Source: Candidatus Manganitrophus noduliformans (GTDB taxonomy: Bacteria > Nitrospirota > Nitrospiria > SBBL01 > Manganitrophaceae). Taken from it: a stretch of 64,000 nt of DNA. Below the pieces are notes generated by a model. That model had not been told where the DNA came from. It ran no database searches and saw only the letters and a list, made by a program, of their open reading frames with translations. The stretch covers positions 186,001 through 250,000 of the forward strand of contig NZ_VTOW01000002.1 in the NCBI RefSeq assembly GCF_012184425.1, written 5' to 3'. A program made the translations under genes and the position numbers. Position 1 is the first letter of the stretch. Each line of letters opens with the position of its first letter. Positions 1 to 8,985 of this stretch are shown here, in pieces.

Positions 1-358
1 CATAAGAGATCGCCTCTTTCTGATTGCCGAACTGGCTTAAAAGCGCGGCCGCCCGCGTCAAGAGAAAGGCGGAGTTCGGGTCATGTTGAAGCGCCGCAAG
101 GTAGGCCCTTAACGCGGCCCGCTCCTCCCCCTCGTTCTCAAACTGGAGACCGACCACGGCATGATAATAGGCTTCCGGGTCGGGAATCTCCTCCCGTGCC
201 TCTTTGTTGGGCGCGGGATCTAGAGGCGATTCATTTGTTTTTAATGCAGCGCAAGAGACGAATTGGGAGAAAAAGATCAGAAGGAAGAAAAATGTTGAAG
301 CGCTTTCAAAACACCGACTGAAGTACTGCATTGGACGTATCTTAATAGGAACCTCCAT
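1..358 (-). CDS. TPR-repeat lipoprotein (5' part; continues beyond the left edge)
   Basis: Reading on the minus strand from an ATG six bases after the tatA stop gives a short basic N-terminus, a hydrophobic stretch (FFFLLIFFSQFVSC, about residues 20-33) ending in a plausible lipobox Cys, then a low-complexity linker and helical TPR-like sequence with the pattern YYHAVVGLQFE...ALRAYLAALQHDP. It is therefore probably an exported, lipid-anchored tetratricopeptide-repeat protein acting as a scaffold in the envelope; no specific partner can be named. The frame is open to base 1, so the C-terminal part lies outside the window. An alternative ATG nine codons later (base 331) would also leave the signal intact. 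The close spacing to tatA suggests co-transcription. Confidence 0.6.
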   Translation of the reverse strand, partial: MEVPIKIRPMQYFSRCFESASTFFFLLIFFSQFVSCAALKTNESPLDPAPNKEAREEIPDPEAYYHAVVGLQFENEGEERAALRAYLAALQHDPNSAFLLTRAAALLSQFGNQKEAISY

Positions 359-364
359 CACCAC

Positions 365-571
365 TCAATGCTTTTCGATACCTTCTTTCCGACCTTCTTC
401 TCCTTTTTCCTTGGGGGTGACATCGATGGCATCCGGCTCCGACATTCCCTTTTTAAAACCCCGGATCGCCTTGCCGAGGCCAGATCCGATCTCAGGAAGC
501 TTTCCGGCGCCAAAAATGATGAGGATAATCACAAGGAGAACCACCAGTTCTGGCATTCCCAGTCCAAACAT
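365..571 (-). CDS. tatA: Sec-independent translocase subunit TatA
   Basis: A 68-residue protein with one N-terminal membrane helix (about residues 7-22), the hinge '[10 protein letters not shown]', an amphipathic helix ([12 protein letters not shown]) and a charged C-terminal tail. This is the TatA/E architecture and length. TatA oligomerises in the inner membrane to form the pore through which folded twin-arginine substrates pass. A ribosome-binding site (AAAGGATGA) lies just upstream of the ATG. tatB and tatC are not in the window. The TPR lipoprotein gene begins a few bases after its stop. Confidence 0.9.
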   Translation of the reverse strand: MFGLGMPELVVLLVIILIIFGAGKLPEIGSGLGKAIRGFKKGMSEPDAIDVTPKEKGEEGRKEGIEKH

Positions 572-805
572 AAATCATCCTTTGGTTAAACAAGTTGGAA
601 GAACGCGATATGAGGGGCAGGCATTGCAGCCGATCCAGATTGAAGAGCCCTAAGCGCCTGATGAAGATGGGGCAATCCCTTTGGATATCCACTTGAGAAG
701 TGTTAAGAACCCCGGCCTATCGGGATTCTTCGTCACCATAGAATTAAACAGACTCTTTAGATTCATCAAATTATAGGAGGAATCAAGAACCTTGTCAAAT
801 TGATT

Positions 806-2209
806 CTAGCCCTCCATCCCGCCCTGTAGCCGCTTCGGATGATCGTCGGAGAGATCTTCAAAGCGGGTATATCGATCGATGAAGGCCATCGGGACATCTC
901 CAATCGGTCCATTTCTCTGTTTTCCGATGATGATCTCCGCCAGCCCTCTGCGGCCGCAGATACACTCTCCCTCCCGAGGACATTTACAGGGATCGTACAC
1001 CTCCTCCCGATAGATGAAGAGGACCACATCGGCGTCCTGCTCGATCGCGCCCGATTCCCGCAGATCGGCGAGCATCGGCCTTTTTTTCTTCTCAGGCCGC
1101 GACTCCACGGCGCGGGAGAGTTGGGAGAGGGCGATCACCGGGACGTGGAGTTCCTTCGCCAATGCTTTCAAAGAACGGGAGATATCGGAAATCTCCTGCT
1201 GCCGGTTGTCGGCGTCTTCCCGTCCCCGCATCAATTGAAGATAGTCTACGATGATCAGATTCAGGTTATGTTCCGCCTTGAGGCGGCGCGCCTTCGCCCG
1301 CATCTCCAGAATCGACATGGAGGCCGAGTCGTCGATGAAAATCGGCGACTCGCTTAGCTTTCCGGCCGCCCGGATCAGCTGTTGCCAATTGTCGTTTCCA
1401 GGCCGTCCCAGATATCCGGAGCGGATCTTGTGCGAGTCGACACGCGCCTCGGAGCAAAGCATTCTAAAAACAAGCTGCTCTTTCGACATCTCCAAACTGA
1501 AGACGCCGACGGTCTGCCGATTTTTGATCGCCACATTTTGGGCCATTCCCAACGCAAACGCCGTCTTCCCCATCGAAGGGCGGCCGGCCACGATGACCAA
1601 ATCGCCCGCCTGAAGGCCGGAGGTCATTTTATCGAGGTCTTTGAAACCGGTCGGAAGCCCGGTGAGCCGCTGGTCGGCCAGCTTCTCGATGATCTCGAAA
1701 CCGGCCTTCACCAGCTCCCGCATCGGAACGAACGTTCCCTGCATCTTCCTATCCGAAATAGCAAAGATGTTCCGCTCGGCATGATCCAAAAGATCTTCCA
1801 CCTTCCCTTGCGATTCATACCCGACGGTGACGATGTCGGTCGCAATGCTGATCAGGCTCCGGAGGAGCGATTTTTCATGGACGATCTTCGCATGCATTCG
1901 AATATTCGCCGCCGTCGCGACGCTGTTGAGGATCTCCGCCAGATACGAGGCCCCTCCCACCGCGTCGAGCTGCCCCTTCAGCCGGAGATGCTCGGTCAAA
2001 GTGATCAGATCGATCGCCTCGTTGTTCCCATTGAGCTCCAACATGGCGGAGAAGATCTTTCGATGACTCTCTTTGTAGAACTCATCGGCGCGCAAGATCT
2101 CAACGACTTTATTGACCGCTTGATTATCAAGGAGGACGGCCGCCAAGACCGCCTGCTCGGCCTCGAGGTTCTGAGGAGGGAGCTTCTGAATAGAAAGATC
2201 TGTCTGCAT
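806..2209 (-). CDS. dnaB: Replicative DNA helicase DnaB
   Basis: A protein of 467 residues, the usual length for DnaB. The N-terminal helical primase-interacting domain (LPPQNLEAEQAVLAAVLLD) is followed by a linker and the RecA-like domain with Walker A 'GRPSMGKTAFA' near residue 210, Walker B-like 'LIIVDYLQLMRG', and the C-terminal 'ADLRESGAIEQDADVV' block containing the arginine finger region. It unwinds DNA at the replication fork as a hexamer. There is no intein insertion. The frame opens with GTG immediately followed by ATG; the ATG is preferred here. hisZ lies just upstream on the same strand, about 50 bases away. Confidence 0.96.
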   Translation of the reverse strand: MQTDLSIQKLPPQNLEAEQAVLAAVLLDNQAVNKVVEILRADEFYKESHRKIFSAMLELNGNNEAIDLITLTEHLRLKGQLDAVGGASYLAEILNSVATAANIRMHAKIVHEKSLLRSLISIATDIVTVGYESQGKVEDLLDHAERNIFAISDRKMQGTFVPMRELVKAGFEIIEKLADQRLTGLPTGFKDLDKMTSGLQAGDLVIVAGRPSMGKTAFALGMAQNVAIKNRQTVGVFSLEMSKEQLVFRMLCSEARVDSHKIRSGYLGRPGNDNWQQLIRAAGKLSESPIFIDDSASMSILEMRAKARRLKAEHNLNLIIVDYLQLMRGREDADNRQQEISDISRSLKALAKELHVPVIALSQLSRAVESRPEKKKRPMLADLRESGAIEQDADVVLFIYREEVYDPCKCPREGECICGRRGLAEIIIGKQRNGPIGDVPMAFIDRYTRFEDLSDDHPKRLQGGMEG

Positions 2210-2258
2210 CACAGCATCACCCGAAAGATTTAAGAATCTGTTTGAAGGAAAAATCGGA

Positions 2259-3524
2259 TCAGGATGATCTCAACCATTCCAGAAAATCGGGATGGCTCCG
2301 GCGCTCTTGACGGCCTGTACGAACATCCACGGAGCGGATGCCTTTGTCTCGTCCTCCCGTGATCAGGAGGATCTTCGCCACCTTTTGCTTGCGGGCCTCG
2401 GAAAGATACGACTCGACCGCGCCGTGAAATCCGTTTCGGCGGATCACCCGATAACCGGCGTCGCGAAGTTGATGAGAAAGCGACATCGCCTCGGACGTCC
2501 CCTCGGCGGTATGGAGCACCAGAAAATCGGCCGACGAATAGTCGCCGTCCGATCCGGCCGCCTGTTCCAACGCCCACTGAATCCGCTCGATGTGAAGGGC
2601 AAACCCGGTGGAAGAAGAGGGAGCGCCGAACTTCTCCAGGAGGTGGTCATATCGGCCCCCTCCCCCCAATTCGGAGCCGGCCCCCTCCGCAAAAATTTCA
2701 AAGATCGTCCCGGTATAATAATCGAACCCGCGGACCTCGCCAAGATCGATCAAGAGAAACTCCTGGTGTCCGGCCTGTTTTAAAATCTCATACACTTCCC
2801 GAAGCCGTCGAAGACCGGCTTTGCAGGCGGGAGAGACGGCGAGCGGCTTCGCCGCGGCGAAGACTTCTTCCCCGCCGAAGAGGTCCAGGAGCGAGAGGAC
2901 CTGCTTCCGCGTTTTCGGACCGACCTTTTCCTCTTTTAAGAGGGCCTCCAGAAGAGACGCATCTTTTTTTGCGACCGCGCCCAAGATCCTTTTGAACGAA
3001 GCGGGCGACGATTCAAACGGCTGGAGAATCCCCCGCGTAAACGCCATCTGACCCAGGGCGATCTTAAACGATTTGAGCTCCAGCTTCTGCAGGATTTCGA
3101 TCGCGAGGGAGATCGTTTCCGCGTCGGCTTCGGCATTGGAGGGACCGATCAGCTCTCCCCCGATCTGGTGGATCTCCCGTTCCCTCCCGGCATGCTCCTC
3201 CTCGTGGCGGAAGACATTCGCCGAGTAACAAAGGCGGATCGGAAGCGGTTGGTCGTTCAGGAGGGTCGCGGCGATTCGCGCGATCTGGGGGGTGACGTCG
3301 GGGCGCAAAACCATCATCCGCCCCGTCGCACGATCGACGAACTTATATGCGCGGTTGAGAAGCTCTTCTCCCACCCCGAGTGAGAAGACATCGAGGTATT
3401 CGAAAATCGGGGTGATCACCTCTTGATATCCCCACCGGGAAAAGAGAGAGAGGATTTTTCGCTCGATCTCGCGGCGTCTCGACGTTCCTTCGGGAAGGAA
3501 GGTGGCCACCCCCTTTGGAATCAT
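2259..3524 (-). CDS. hisZ: ATP phosphoribosyltransferase regulatory subunit HisZ
   Basis: A class II aminoacyl-tRNA synthetase-like fold related to HisRS: motif 2-like 'IRLCYSANVFRHEE', the histidine-binding type loop 'EVRGFDYYTGTIFEIF', and a glycine-rich 'GSELGGGGRYDHLLEKFG'. The start region 'IPKGVATFLPEG' is typical of HisZ. Known role: HisZ lacks charging activity and allosterically completes the short-form HisG in the first step of histidine synthesis. The frame extends 26 codons further upstream, but that extension (rich in Pro/Arg/Ser) is encoded by the G-rich inverted repeat, so the internal ATG at 3524 is chosen. A second, degenerate HisRS function cannot be fully excluded. No other his genes are near. 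Confidence 0.85.
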   Translation of the reverse strand: MIPKGVATFLPEGTSRRREIERKILSLFSRWGYQEVITPIFEYLDVFSLGVGEELLNRAYKFVDRATGRMMVLRPDVTPQIARIAATLLNDQPLPIRLCYSANVFRHEEEHAGREREIHQIGGELIGPSNAEADAETISLAIEILQKLELKSFKIALGQMAFTRGILQPFESSPASFKRILGAVAKKDASLLEALLKEEKVGPKTRKQVLSLLDLFGGEEVFAAAKPLAVSPACKAGLRRLREVYEILKQAGHQEFLLIDLGEVRGFDYYTGTIFEIFAEGAGSELGGGGRYDHLLEKFGAPSSSTGFALHIERIQWALEQAAGSDGDYSSADFLVLHTAEGTSEAMSLSHQLRDAGYRVIRRNGFHGAVESYLSEARKQKVAKILLITGGRDKGIRSVDVRTGRQERRSHPDFLEWLRSS

Positions 3525-3559
3525 CGTTCTTGGTTTACCGGGTAATTTCATTGAAAGAA

Positions 3560-3645
3560 CCGGGGGCCGGGAGCCAGGGGTCGGGGACCGGCAAAAACTC
3601 AAAAAGTTTAAACCGAACCCCGGCCCCTGATCCCCGGCCCCGCCC
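3560..3645. repeat. G-rich intergenic inverted repeat (GGGGCCGGGG type), copy 1
   Basis: Between serA and hisZ, the left arm (3560-3591, GGGGCCGGGAGCCAGGGG-like) is matched by an imperfect inverted right arm (about 3616-3645) across an AT-rich spacer of about 25 bases. The repeat unit resembles the arms at 14069-14200. It may act as a bidirectional terminator or be a non-autonomous mobile unit; neither is shown. Confidence 0.7.
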
Positions 3646-3658
3646 TTTAGGTAATTTC

Positions 3659-5239
3659 TTAGAGTTTGACCCGCTTCACGGAGAGAACGTGCGGGAGCGA
3701 TTTGAGATCTTTGAGCACTTCCGGGGAGACGACCGAGTCGATACCGACGACCGAGATCGCTTTGCCGCCGGCCCGTTCACGTCCGAGCTGCATTCGGGAG
3801 ATGTTGATCTGATTCTTTGCGAGAAGCTGCCCCAGCCCGCCGATCACCCCCGGCTTGTCTTCATTGAAGAGGTAGAGCATATGCCCCTCGGGGACGACTT
3901 CCAACGACATGCCGTCGATCTCCACGAAGCGCGGCTCTTTCTTGTTGAAGATGCTCCCGGAGACGACCTTCGTCTGCCCTCCCGCCTTCACCTTGATCGA
4001 GATCAAACTGGAGAAATTCCCCGCGTCGCTGCTCTTCGCCTCATTCACCTCGATCCCCCGCTCTTTGGCAATGCTGGGGGCATTCACATAATTCACCGTC
4101 TCTTCCAGGATCGGCGCAAGCAATCCCTTGATGGCGGCAAGCGTGATCGGACTGGTCTGAAGATCGCCCGCCTCGCCGTGGTATTCGATCGTGACCTTTT
4201 CGATCCCCCCTTCCACCGTCTGCCCCAGAAAAGCGCCGATCTTCTCCGCCAGCTCGACGTAGGGCTGGACTTTCGGAAGAAGATCCGCAGGGACCGAGGG
4301 AAGATTCACGGCGTACCGGACAACCCCCCGGACGAGAAAATCGACGACCTGCTCCGCAATCGCCCAGGCCACATTCTCCTGCGCTTCGGTGGTGGCCGCC
4401 CCCAAGTGGGGGGTGCAGATGAAATTATCCAATGTGAGAAGCGGATTCGCCGGATCGACCGGCTCTTTTTCGAAAACATCGAACGCCGCCGCCGCGACCT
4501 TTCCACTCTTGAGGGCGTCGAAGAGATCGGTCTCGTTGACGATCCCGCCGCGGGCGCAGTTGATGATCCGAACGCCATGTTTCATCTTCTGGATCGCCGC
4601 CGCGTTGATCATGTGCTTCGTCTCGGTTGTCAACGGCACGTGGAGGGTAATGATATCGGCCCGGGAGAAAAGGGTCTCCAGATCGACCACTTCCACCCCT
4701 AACTTCTTGGCGTTCTCCGGGGAGAGGAAGGCATCGTAGGCGATGACCGTCATGTTCGCTCCCTGGGCAAGCTTGGCGACGTAGCTCCCGATCTGACCGA
4801 TCCCGACGATCCCGATCGTTTTATTGAAGATCTCCATCCCCATGAACTTGTTCTTCTCCCACTTCCCCGACTTCACCGACGCGTTCGCTTGGGGAACCTG
4901 CCGGGCCATCGACATCAGAAGGGAGAAAGAGTGCTCGGCGGTGGTCACCGTGTTCCCGCCGGGGGTGTTCATGACGACGATCCCCCGCTTCGTCGCGGCG
5001 GGAAGATCGACGTTGTCGAGCCCCGATCCGGCCCGGCCGACCACCTTGAGGTTCTTCGCCGCGGCGATCACATCCTTCGTTACCTTGGTGCCGCTCCGGA
5101 TGATGAGGGCATCGTAATTCGGGATCTCCTCGATCAACTGCGCCGGGGTCAGCTTCGTTTTGACGTCAACCGTCAAACCGGCCTTCTTCAGGATTTCAAC
5201 GCCCCGTTCTGAAAGGGAATCACTGATTAATACCTTCAT
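3659..5239 (-). CDS. serA: D-3-phosphoglycerate dehydrogenase
   Basis: A protein of 526 residues, matching the long SerA form with a substrate-binding/NAD domain, an intervening domain and a C-terminal ACT domain. The Rossmann motif 'GIVGIGQIG' lies near residue 145, the catalytic 'CTPHLGAATTEAQ' histidine block near 280, and the regulatory ACT segment (MLYLFNEDKPGVIGGLG) near 455. It oxidises 3-phosphoglycerate to 3-phosphohydroxypyruvate, the first step of serine synthesis, and the ACT domain usually senses serine. A strong Shine-Dalgarno (GGAGGT) precedes the ATG. It is directly downstream of a class V aminotransferase that probably catalyses the next step. Confidence 0.95.
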   Translation of the reverse strand: MKVLISDSLSERGVEILKKAGLTVDVKTKLTPAQLIEEIPNYDALIIRSGTKVTKDVIAAAKNLKVVGRAGSGLDNVDLPAATKRGIVVMNTPGGNTVTTAEHSFSLLMSMARQVPQANASVKSGKWEKNKFMGMEIFNKTIGIVGIGQIGSYVAKLAQGANMTVIAYDAFLSPENAKKLGVEVVDLETLFSRADIITLHVPLTTETKHMINAAAIQKMKHGVRIINCARGGIVNETDLFDALKSGKVAAAAFDVFEKEPVDPANPLLTLDNFICTPHLGAATTEAQENVAWAIAEQVVDFLVRGVVRYAVNLPSVPADLLPKVQPYVELAEKIGAFLGQTVEGGIEKVTIEYHGEAGDLQTSPITLAAIKGLLAPILEETVNYVNAPSIAKERGIEVNEAKSSDAGNFSSLISIKVKAGGQTKVVSGSIFNKKEPRFVEIDGMSLEVVPEGHMLYLFNEDKPGVIGGLGQLLAKNQINISRMQLGRERAGGKAISVVGIDSVVSPEVLKDLKSLPHVLSVKRVKL

Positions 5240-5266
5240 AAAACCTCCAAACAGCCTTCCTGAAAG

Positions 5267-6406
5267 CTATTTTTTTAAGAGAATTTCCTGCGCGATTCCG
5301 ACGCCGGTCCCGAGTTTCAAAGGATGCCCCATCCCCTTCAGGACCATCTCGACCGCCGCGACCGCCGTGATGATGTCAAAGGTGTCCATGTATCCCATCG
5401 TGGCGATCCGGAAGACCTTTCCCTTGAGCTGATCTTGTCCGCCCGCGGCCGTGACGCCGTATTTGACGCGGAGATCTTTGTAGATCGCCTGGCCGTCATA
5501 GCCCTGGGGCGCTTCGATCGCCGTCACCGCATCGCTGGGATACTCTTTCGGAAAGAGGGATAGCCCCAACCCCTTCATCGCCTCCCGCGTCGCTTTGGCA
5601 AGAAGCCCCTGGCGTGCAAACACATTTTGCAGCCCTTCTTCTTTAAGCATCCGGAGCGATTGGTCCAGACCGACGATCAGCGAGACCGCCGGGGTGTAGG
5701 CGGTCTGATTCTTCGCCAAACCTTCCCGCTCTTTTTTGAAGTTGAAATAGAACTTCGCGTTCTTCGCCTTCTCCGACTGGCGCCACGCCTTCTCGGAAAC
5801 GGAGACGAACGCCAATCCCGGAGGCAACGCCAGCGCCTTCTGCGAGCCGGTGACGACGACATCGAGGCCCCACGCATCGGTCTGGATGTCGAAAACCCCC
5901 ATCGCCGAAACGGCATCGACGACCATTAAGGTCCCTTCGAACTGTTTGACGACCTCGCCGATCTCGCGGATCGGATGGGCCACGCCGGTCGACGTCTCAT
6001 TGGCCTGGGTAAAGACCGCCTTGATCGACGGGTCTTTCTGGAGGGCGGCTTTGATCTGCTCCGGTTTCACCGCGTATCCCCACTCGACCTTGATCTCCTC
6101 CGCCTTAACGCCGTAGGCCGCGCAGATTTTCCCCCAGCGCTCGCCGAATTTTCCGCTGTTGACGAAGAGGGCTTTGTCGCCGGGAGAGAGAAAGTTGGTG
6201 ACCGATCCTTCCATGCCGCCGGTCCCGGATGAAGCGATGATGAGGACGTCGTTCTGGGTCTGGTAAAGCCATTTCAAATCTTGTTTGACCCGCTCGAGGA
6301 TCTTCGCGAATTCGGGGGCGCGGTGATGCAGAATCGGCTGGGCCATGGCCAAGAGAACCTCGGGAGAGACCTGCGTCGGACCCGGCGCCAAGAGGTACTT
6401 CTTCAT
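5267..6406 (-). CDS. Class V PLP aminotransferase (serine/alanine-glyoxylate type; candidate phosphoserine aminotransferase)
   Basis: A 379-residue fold-type I enzyme starting 'KYLLAPGPTQVSPEVLLAM', with the PLP-Asp region 'LMVVDAVSAMGVFDI' and the Schiff-base lysine in 'VVTGSQKALALPPG'. The closest family is serine-pyruvate/alanine-glyoxylate aminotransferase. In several lineages without canonical SerC, members of this family next to serA convert phosphohydroxypyruvate to phosphoserine. The position immediately upstream of serA (27-base gap, same strand) supports that inference but does not prove it. Glyoxylate transamination remains the alternative. Confidence 0.85.
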   Translation of the reverse strand: MKKYLLAPGPTQVSPEVLLAMAQPILHHRAPEFAKILERVKQDLKWLYQTQNDVLIIASSGTGGMEGSVTNFLSPGDKALFVNSGKFGERWGKICAAYGVKAEEIKVEWGYAVKPEQIKAALQKDPSIKAVFTQANETSTGVAHPIREIGEVVKQFEGTLMVVDAVSAMGVFDIQTDAWGLDVVVTGSQKALALPPGLAFVSVSEKAWRQSEKAKNAKFYFNFKKEREGLAKNQTAYTPAVSLIVGLDQSLRMLKEEGLQNVFARQGLLAKATREAMKGLGLSLFPKEYPSDAVTAIEAPQGYDGQAIYKDLRVKYGVTAAGGQDQLKGKVFRIATMGYMDTFDIITAVAAVEMVLKGMGHPLKLGTGVGIAQEILLKK

Positions 6407-6550
6407 CTTTATCTACTCCTTTAGAATTGAAACAAGTTTTTCGGACTGAAAAGCAAACTGAGAATTTTTCGACGGTAACATAGGGGGGTGAAAAATGTCA
6501 AGAAAAAGGTTCGAGTTATGGTACGATGGAAGGGAAAAAGAAGGGGGAAT

Positions 6551-6579
6551 TTGACAAGATTTCTCTTTCGGTTTACCTT
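6551..6579 (+). promoter_or_regulatory. Candidate sigma-70 promoter for the amidase-truA pair
   Basis: TTGACA (6551-6556), a 17-base spacer, and TACCTT (6574-6579), in the 297-base divergent interval between the aminotransferase and the amidase. The -35 is perfect and the -10 is moderate. The predicted leader is about 115 bases. Confidence 0.45.
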
Positions 6580-6703
6580 GTCTGGAAACAGCGCACTTAT
6601 TTCCAAAACGGCTTTCCGACGAGCGGCTCAACTCTGGACAAACCCGATTCCCCCCTGTTAAAGATTCGGCGCGCACGCGGGGCCGGGAAAAATCAAACTG
6701 CCT

Positions 6704-8239
6704 ATGAAACGATTGCTCCATCCACATCGACTGTTCTTTTACCCGATGCGTTTTATTTTCCCGATATTGATTCTCTCCGTAATCGTAGCGGCGATGCCGA
6801 CGGCTTCGCCTGCGATTGCGGCGGAAGACATCAAAGAAGCCGATGCCTGCCGGGACGGCTTGAGAGCGGCCCCCGAGCGGAAAAAATTCCGGGACAATTG
6901 GGAGAAGTGCGTTCAAAAGTATAAAGAGACCCGCGCCTTCAAGCAAAACGACGGGCAGGTCCTCTTTGAGATCGCCCGGCTCTACCAGGAGTTGTACCTC
7001 TATTCCGATCGGAAGAGCGACCTCCAAAAGGCGAGGGAACACTATCAAAAGATCTCACAGAAACCGTCCGAACCCTCCCTTTGGAACGAGGCGCAGCGGC
7101 AGATCAATCGAATCGAAGCGCTGGTCGGACAGGCACCCGCTCCGAAACCGGCGGGAGCCGTCCTTTCCAATATCCGGCATTGGGCCTATCCGGACTATAC
7201 CCGCGTCGTCATCGATCTCGATCGCCCGGCTCTTTTCAGGGTTGAGAAATCTTCTCCCACCTCGCTGACTGTCCGTCTTTCCGATGCCGTCCTAGGAGAG
7301 CTTTTCAAAAAGAACCGGTCGATCGCCGTCAAAGATGCCCCCCTAAAACAGATTGAGGCAAAACAAAAAGAGGAAAATACGGTCGATGTCGTGCTGACCT
7401 TTAAGCAGCTCGGCTCCCACAAAGTAATCCCGCTCAGCGATCCCGACCGGGTGGTGATTGATGTCACCAACGTTGAAAAGAAGACGGTGACTACCCGCGC
7501 CAAGGGAGAATCCGCCGAGCCCGACGTGATGGCGTTGCTCCCCCCGCCTCCCCTCTTCACGATTAAGACCATCATGATCGACCCCGGACACGGGGGAAAA
7601 GATCCGGGCGCCATCGGGGTCAATGGATTGGAGGAGAAAGAGGTCGTCCTCGATGTTTCCCTCCGGCTGAAGAAAATGATTGAGAAGAAACTCAAGAAAA
7701 AAGTGATCATGACCCGCGATCAGGATGTCTTCATCCCCCTCGACGAGCGGACCCTCATGGCGAATGCCCAAAAAGCCGATCTCTTCATCTCGGTGCATGC
7801 CAACGCGAGCCCGAAGCGGAATACGCAAGGGGTCGAAGTTTATTTCCTCGGCCGGGCCACCGATGATCGGGCGATCGAGGTCGCGGCGCGCGAAAACGCC
7901 ACCAGTGAAAAAGCGGCCCGCGATTTTCAAGAGGTGATCTTGAACGACCTGGAACGCGATTTTAACATGAACGCGTCGCTGGAGCTGGCCCACATCACCG
8001 AGGGGGCCTTCGTCGATCATCTGATCTCGAAATATCCGACCACCTCCCTCGGCGTGAAGCGGGCCCCTTTCTACGTGTTGGCCCATACGAACATGCCGGC
8101 CATTCTCGCCGAAATCTCCTTCCTGACCCATCCGGCCGAAGGGAAACGCCTTCGAAGCGCCGCATACCGGCAGAAAATCGCCGAGTCCCTCTTCAGGGGA
8201 ATCGAGCGATACCTTGATTCCGCCCAAGCCGACTCATAA
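6704..8239 (+). CDS. N-acetylmuramoyl-L-alanine amidase with AMIN domain (AmiC-like)
   Basis: A 511-residue exported enzyme. It has a signal peptide (to about residue 40, ending SPAIAA), a helical TPR-like region (about 45-135), an AMIN peptidoglycan-targeting domain (about 150-250, starting 'IRHWAYPDYTRVVIDLD'), and a C-terminal Amidase_3 domain. The zinc ligands sit in 'MIDPGHGGKDPGAIG' (His), 'EEKEV' (Glu) and 'FISVHANAS' (His), with the catalytic Glu in 'ILAEISFLTH'. It cleaves the bond between MurNAc and the stem peptide in the periplasm, normally during daughter-cell separation. truA follows five bases after its stop. The extra N-terminal helical part before AMIN is longer than in E. 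coli AmiC. Confidence 0.92.
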   Translation: MKRLLHPHRLFFYPMRFIFPILILSVIVAAMPTASPAIAAEDIKEADACRDGLRAAPERKKFRDNWEKCVQKYKETRAFKQNDGQVLFEIARLYQELYLYSDRKSDLQKAREHYQKISQKPSEPSLWNEAQRQINRIEALVGQAPAPKPAGAVLSNIRHWAYPDYTRVVIDLDRPALFRVEKSSPTSLTVRLSDAVLGELFKKNRSIAVKDAPLKQIEAKQKEENTVDVVLTFKQLGSHKVIPLSDPDRVVIDVTNVEKKTVTTRAKGESAEPDVMALLPPPPLFTIKTIMIDPGHGGKDPGAIGVNGLEEKEVVLDVSLRLKKMIEKKLKKKVIMTRDQDVFIPLDERTLMANAQKADLFISVHANASPKRNTQGVEVYFLGRATDDRAIEVAARENATSEKAARDFQEVILNDLERDFNMNASLELAHITEGAFVDHLISKYPTTSLGVKRAPFYVLAHTNMPAILAEISFLTHPAEGKRLRSAAYRQKIAESLFRGIERYLDSAQADS

Positions 8240-8244
8240 CGAAA

Positions 8245-8985
8245 ATGGCCGGGAACCTCATCAAGCTGACCCTCGAATATGACGGCGCCCACTACCACGG
8301 CTGGCAGATTCAGCCCCGCCTTACGACCGTTCAGGGAACCGTTGAAAACGCCCTACGGCGACTGACCGGAAAGCCGGTCCGGATCACCGGCGCCGGACGG
8401 ACCGATGCCGGGGTCCATGCCTTCGGCCAGGTGGCTCACTTCGCCCCGCCGGTCCCATTCGATACCGACACCTGGACCCGCGGGCTCAATGCCCATCTGC
8501 CGGACGACATCGCCGTTCGATCTTCCGAAGAAGTCCCCGCGTCATTCCACGCGCGGTTTTCCGCGAAGCGAAAAACCTACGCCTATTTCATCTACAATCA
8601 TCCACGCCGTTCTCCCCTTCACCGGCGGACGGCATGGCATGTTTTTCAGCCGTTGGATCTTTCCAAAATGAGGAAAGCAAGCCGCTTGCTGATCGGCCGT
8701 CGCGATTTCACATCGCTCTGCGCCGCCGCCGGCGAGGCGGAGGATCGGATCGTCGATCTGGAAAAGATCGATCTCCGGAAAGAAGGGGACCGGATTCGGA
8801 TCACCTTTCAAGCCCCGCGCTTTCTGCAGTACATGGTCCGGAATTTGGTCGGATTGCTCGTGGAGGTAGGGCGCGGCAGAAGGGCCGCTTCAGAGGTTCC
8901 TGAAATTTTGGAGGGACGCGATCGCCGCCTGGCCGGTCCCACCGCCCCGCCGCAGGGACTCTTTTTGATGCGGATCGACTATTGA
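8245..8985 (+). CDS. truA: tRNA pseudouridine(38-40) synthase TruA
   Basis: 246 residues, the standard TruA size. The N-terminal 'LTLEYDGAHYHGWQIQP' and the catalytic aspartate in 'GAGRTDAGVHAFGQVAHF' are diagnostic. Further conserved blocks are 'RRTAWHVFQPLD' and 'RFLQYMVRNLVGLL'. It isomerises uridines 38-40 in the tRNA anticodon arm. It is co-directional with the amidase gene and overlaps the 3' end of lgt by seven bases on the opposite strand. Confidence 0.95.
   Translation: MAGNLIKLTLEYDGAHYHGWQIQPRLTTVQGTVENALRRLTGKPVRITGAGRTDAGVHAFGQVAHFAPPVPFDTDTWTRGLNAHLPDDIAVRSSEEVPASFHARFSAKRKTYAYFIYNHPRRSPLHRRTAWHVFQPLDLSKMRKASRLLIGRRDFTSLCAAAGEAEDRIVDLEKIDLRKEGDRIRITFQAPRFLQYMVRNLVGLLVEVGRGRRAASEVPEILEGRDRRLAGPTAPPQGLFLMRIDY

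Noticed and set aside
806-2209. Intein in dnaB
   Set aside because: The Walker A region is continuous and the protein has normal length.
3515-4702. A 395-codon open frame on the plus strand opposite serA
   Set aside because: It lies antisense to a well-supported serA and has the Arg/Asp/His-rich composition of a GC-rich shadow frame; no domain is recognised.
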